6,365 nucleotides of DNA. It comes from Bacillota bacterium. GTDB taxonomy: Bacteria; Bacillota; Bacilli; Bacillales; Cytobacillaceae. Under the pieces are notes generated by a model that saw only the letters and a list, made by a program, of their open reading frames with translations, ran no database searches and was not told the DNA's origin. Below are positions 4,780-6,365 of the stretch, piece by piece (the first letter of the stretch is position 1; the number at the start of each line of letters is the position of its first letter). The position numbers and the translations under genes are program-made. The stretch is from the NCBI GenBank assembly GCA_030705745.1, contig JAUZPT010000179.1, positions 1 through 6,365 of the forward strand, in the 5' to 3' direction.

Positions 4780-5289
4780 TCATTTTTGTCCTCTGCGCCA
4801 TTTTTCAAAAATTTCTGCAATTTCTTCGCTAAGTGGAATTTTGGAAGAAGGCTTCTTTTCCTGTATTTTTTTTACCTTTTTTTCGATTCCTTTTTCGACT
4901 AAGTTCATTTCATTATAAAGTTCACGAGCTGATTTTCTCAGGGCGCCCTGGCCAAAAATGGCCCATTGCTCCGTATAATCGGATGTCGCAACGTGAATTT
5001 GTGTCCTGCGGTTGCTTAAATCAATGGCCAGCTTTTCGATTCGCTCATCAGCGGTTTCAGTTTTCTTTGTAAAAATAACCTCTACCAGATGGTTATTATA
5101 TTTTTTTTCAGTCCCATGAACATAGTAGGCATCAAAGATGATAATGACACGATAACCGGAATAGCCCTGATATTCCGCCATCTTCTCCACTAATCTGTCC
5201 CTGGCTGCCGCAAGGTCCTTATCTTTTAAGACCCTCAGGTCAGGCCAGGCACCGATTATGTTATATCCATCAACAAGTAGGATGTCCAC
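4780..5289 (-). CDS. rae1: Ribosome-associated endoribonuclease Rae1 (YacP, NYN domain)
   Basis: Rae1 is a PIN-like endonuclease that enters the ribosomal A site and cleaves certain mRNAs during translation in Bacillus subtilis. The product is 169 residues, close to the family norm. The NYN/PIN acidic residues are visible: D7 (VDGYNIIGAW), D53 (IFDAYYVHG), D81 (TADERIE) and D104 (TSDYTEQ). The last 40 residues are rich in Lys and Glu and probably helical. The start is GTG at 5287-5289, only 2 bases after the rlmB stop, with a weak AAGG 6 bases upstream, so translation is probably coupled to rlmB. It is the last gene of the mrnC-rlmB-rae1 group. I see no terminator, and the sigH promoter begins at once. 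Confidence 0.95.
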   Translation of the reverse strand: MDILLVDGYNIIGAWPDLRVLKDKDLAAARDRLVEKMAEYQGYSGYRVIIIFDAYYVHGTEKKYNNHLVEVIFTKKTETADERIEKLAIDLSNRRTQIHVATSDYTEQWAIFGQGALRKSARELYNEMNLVEKGIEKKVKKIQEKKPSSKIPLSEEIAEIFEKWRRGQK

Positions 5290-5291
5290 TT

Positions 5292-6041
5292 TTAACCTTC
5301 AAGAGGATGACGTTTCCGATAAACCTCATACATTAACAGGGCCGCTGCTACTGATGCATTTAAAGACGTCACTTTACCTGCCATTGGCAAATGAATGAGA
5401 AAATCACATTTATCTCTTACCAGCCTGCCGATTCCTTTTCCCTCACTGCCAATCACCAAGCCTAGCGGGAGCGTTCCATCGAAATGACGATAATCCTGGC
5501 TACCGGTCGCATCTGTTCCAGCAATCCAAACACCGCGTTCTTTCAATTCTTCGATCGTCCTGGCCATATTTGTAACCCGGACAACCGGCACATACTCAAT
5601 CGCTCCTGTGGAGGCTTTGGCTACAGTTGCCGTTAATCCAACCGCTCTACGCTTGGGGATAATGATACCATGTGCACCTACCGCGTCAGCCGTCCTCATG
5701 ATGGAACCCAGATTATGCGGATCCTCAATTTCATCCAATAGCAGAAAGAATGGGGCTTCATTTTTCTTTTCAGCTGCCGCAAATAAATCATCCATTTCTG
5801 CGTATTGGTAAGCAGCAACATAAGCAAGTACACCTTGATGGTTTTCATCGCTTATTTGATCAATTTTCTTTTTCGGCACAAATTGCACGAGTACATTTGC
5901 TTCTTTAGCCATCTGCGCAATCTGCTGCATCGGCCCTCTTTGTGAACCCTCAGCAATAAGGATTTTATTTATATCCCGGCTCGACTTCAATGCTTCCAAT
6001 ACAGGGTTTTTACCTACGATGTATTCTAATTCCTGTGTCAT
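5292..6041 (-). CDS. rlmB: 23S rRNA 2'-O-ribose methyltransferase RlmB (SPOUT family)
   Basis: RlmB-type enzymes use S-adenosylmethionine to methylate a guanosine ribose (G2251 in Escherichia coli numbering) in the P loop of 23S rRNA. The product is 249 residues, a typical length. Residues 1-75 form the L30e-like RNA-binding domain. The SPOUT domain occupies about residues 97-245. Motif 1 is DPHNLGSIMRTADAVG (107-122, with N110 and R116). Motif 2 is LVIGSEGKGI (195-204). Motif 3 is IHLPMAGKVTSLNASVAAA (216-234), forming the knot. The ATG start overlaps the mrnC stop (ATGA) and has AAGGAGGAG upstream. The protein could act on another site, because TrmH-like paralogues look similar, but the mrnC-rae1 context supports RlmB (YacO). 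Confidence 0.96.
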   Translation of the reverse strand: MTQELEYIVGKNPVLEALKSSRDINKILIAEGSQRGPMQQIAQMAKEANVLVQFVPKKKIDQISDENHQGVLAYVAAYQYAEMDDLFAAAEKKNEAPFFLLLDEIEDPHNLGSIMRTADAVGAHGIIIPKRRAVGLTATVAKASTGAIEYVPVVRVTNMARTIEELKERGVWIAGTDATGSQDYRHFDGTLPLGLVIGSEGKGIGRLVRDKCDFLIHLPMAGKVTSLNASVAAALLMYEVYRKRHPLEG

Positions 6042-6365
6042 TCTTTTGCTCCTCCTTGCTTCGCTTCCACATGAGAAAATGAAAGTAAAATTAATTCCTC
6101 TAACCGTTCTTTCTCTCCAGTTAAATATAAAGATCCGAGCAGCGCTTCAAATGCAGTACTGTAACGATACGTTTGAACATCGGTGTTTTTCGGAATACTA
6201 CCAGACTTCGCATTTCTTCCGCGCATGACGACTGCCCTTTCTTCGTCGCTTAAAATGCCGTCGTTCATCATCTGAAAAAGGATATGGCATTGCGCTTTCG
6301 CCGAAACATATTTCGTTCCTTCCCTATGCAACTGGTTCGGCTTTACTCTCCCGCTCTGCAACAAG
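6038..6365 (-). CDS. mrnC: Mini-ribonuclease III, C-terminal part (runs off the window)
   Basis: Mini-RNase III is an RNase III-like enzyme without a double-stranded RNA-binding domain; in Bacillus it matures 23S rRNA. Only the last 108 residues are visible; the frame is still open at base 6365, and about 35 N-terminal residues, including the first catalytic acidic residue, lie outside. Hallmarks seen are VSAKAQCHILF, MRGRNAKSGSIPKNTDVQTYRYSTAFEALLGSLYL (in two blocks), and the second catalytic glutamate in FEALLG (visible residue 73). The TTG at the edge is an internal codon and not the start. Its stop overlaps the rlmB start by four bases, so the two genes are coupled. The gene is intact as far as it can be read. 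Confidence 0.95.
   Translation of the reverse strand, partial: LLQSGRVKPNQLHREGTKYVSAKAQCHILFQMMNDGILSDEERAVVMRGRNAKSGSIPKNTDVQTYRYSTAFEALLGSLYLTGEKERLEELILLSFSHVEAKQGGAKE

Overview
The window is part of the conserved ribosomal-protein and transcription region of a low-GC Gram-positive bacterium, most likely a Bacillaceae member of the order Bacillales. Gene order, protein lengths and strong AGGAGG-type ribosome binding sites all point there. Every gene I can support is on the minus strand, so the order of transcription runs from high to low coordinates: mrnC (cut by the window edge), rlmB, rae1/yacP, sigH, rpmG, secE, nusG, rplK, rplA, rplJ, rplL. I found no credible plus-strand gene and no mobile-element protein.

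Right part (4780-6365): mrnC, rlmB and rae1 are packed with a 4-base overlap and a 2-base gap. They form the end of an RNA-processing and ribosome-modification operon. A strong sigma-A promoter just after rae1 drives sigH (4056-4706). Another strong promoter at 3975-4003 drives the small rpmG and secE genes, which end at an intrinsic terminator (3487-3509).

Middle part (2060-3486): nusG appears to have its own promoter and an unusual leader. Its only Shine-Dalgarno sequence lies 23 bases from the start codon, and two alternative hairpins could either bring it closer or hide it. rplK and rplA follow from their own promoter. A matching RNA motif precedes both genes (2623-2650 and 2079-2104). 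It has the layout of the L1-binding site of 23S rRNA and so suggests L1 feedback at two places. A short sequence right after nusG looks like a relic of a dispersed Bacillaceae repeat.

Left part (1-1360): rplJ and rplL have a near-consensus promoter and a classic L10 leader, with binding helices, an antiterminator and an attenuator. They end in a strong terminator at 185-216. Beyond it, where most Bacilli carry ybxB and then rpoB, there is no reading frame. Instead there is a GC-rich segment and two identical 55-base direct repeats 18 bases apart, the first touching the window edge.

Together the genes link rRNA processing and modification, translation (L33, L11, L1, L10, L12), protein export (SecE), transcription elongation (NusG) and the post-exponential sigma factor SigH. 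I see no new multi-gene system. The points most worth a second look are regulatory RNA (nusG leader, paired L1-like sites) and the repeat region after rplL.
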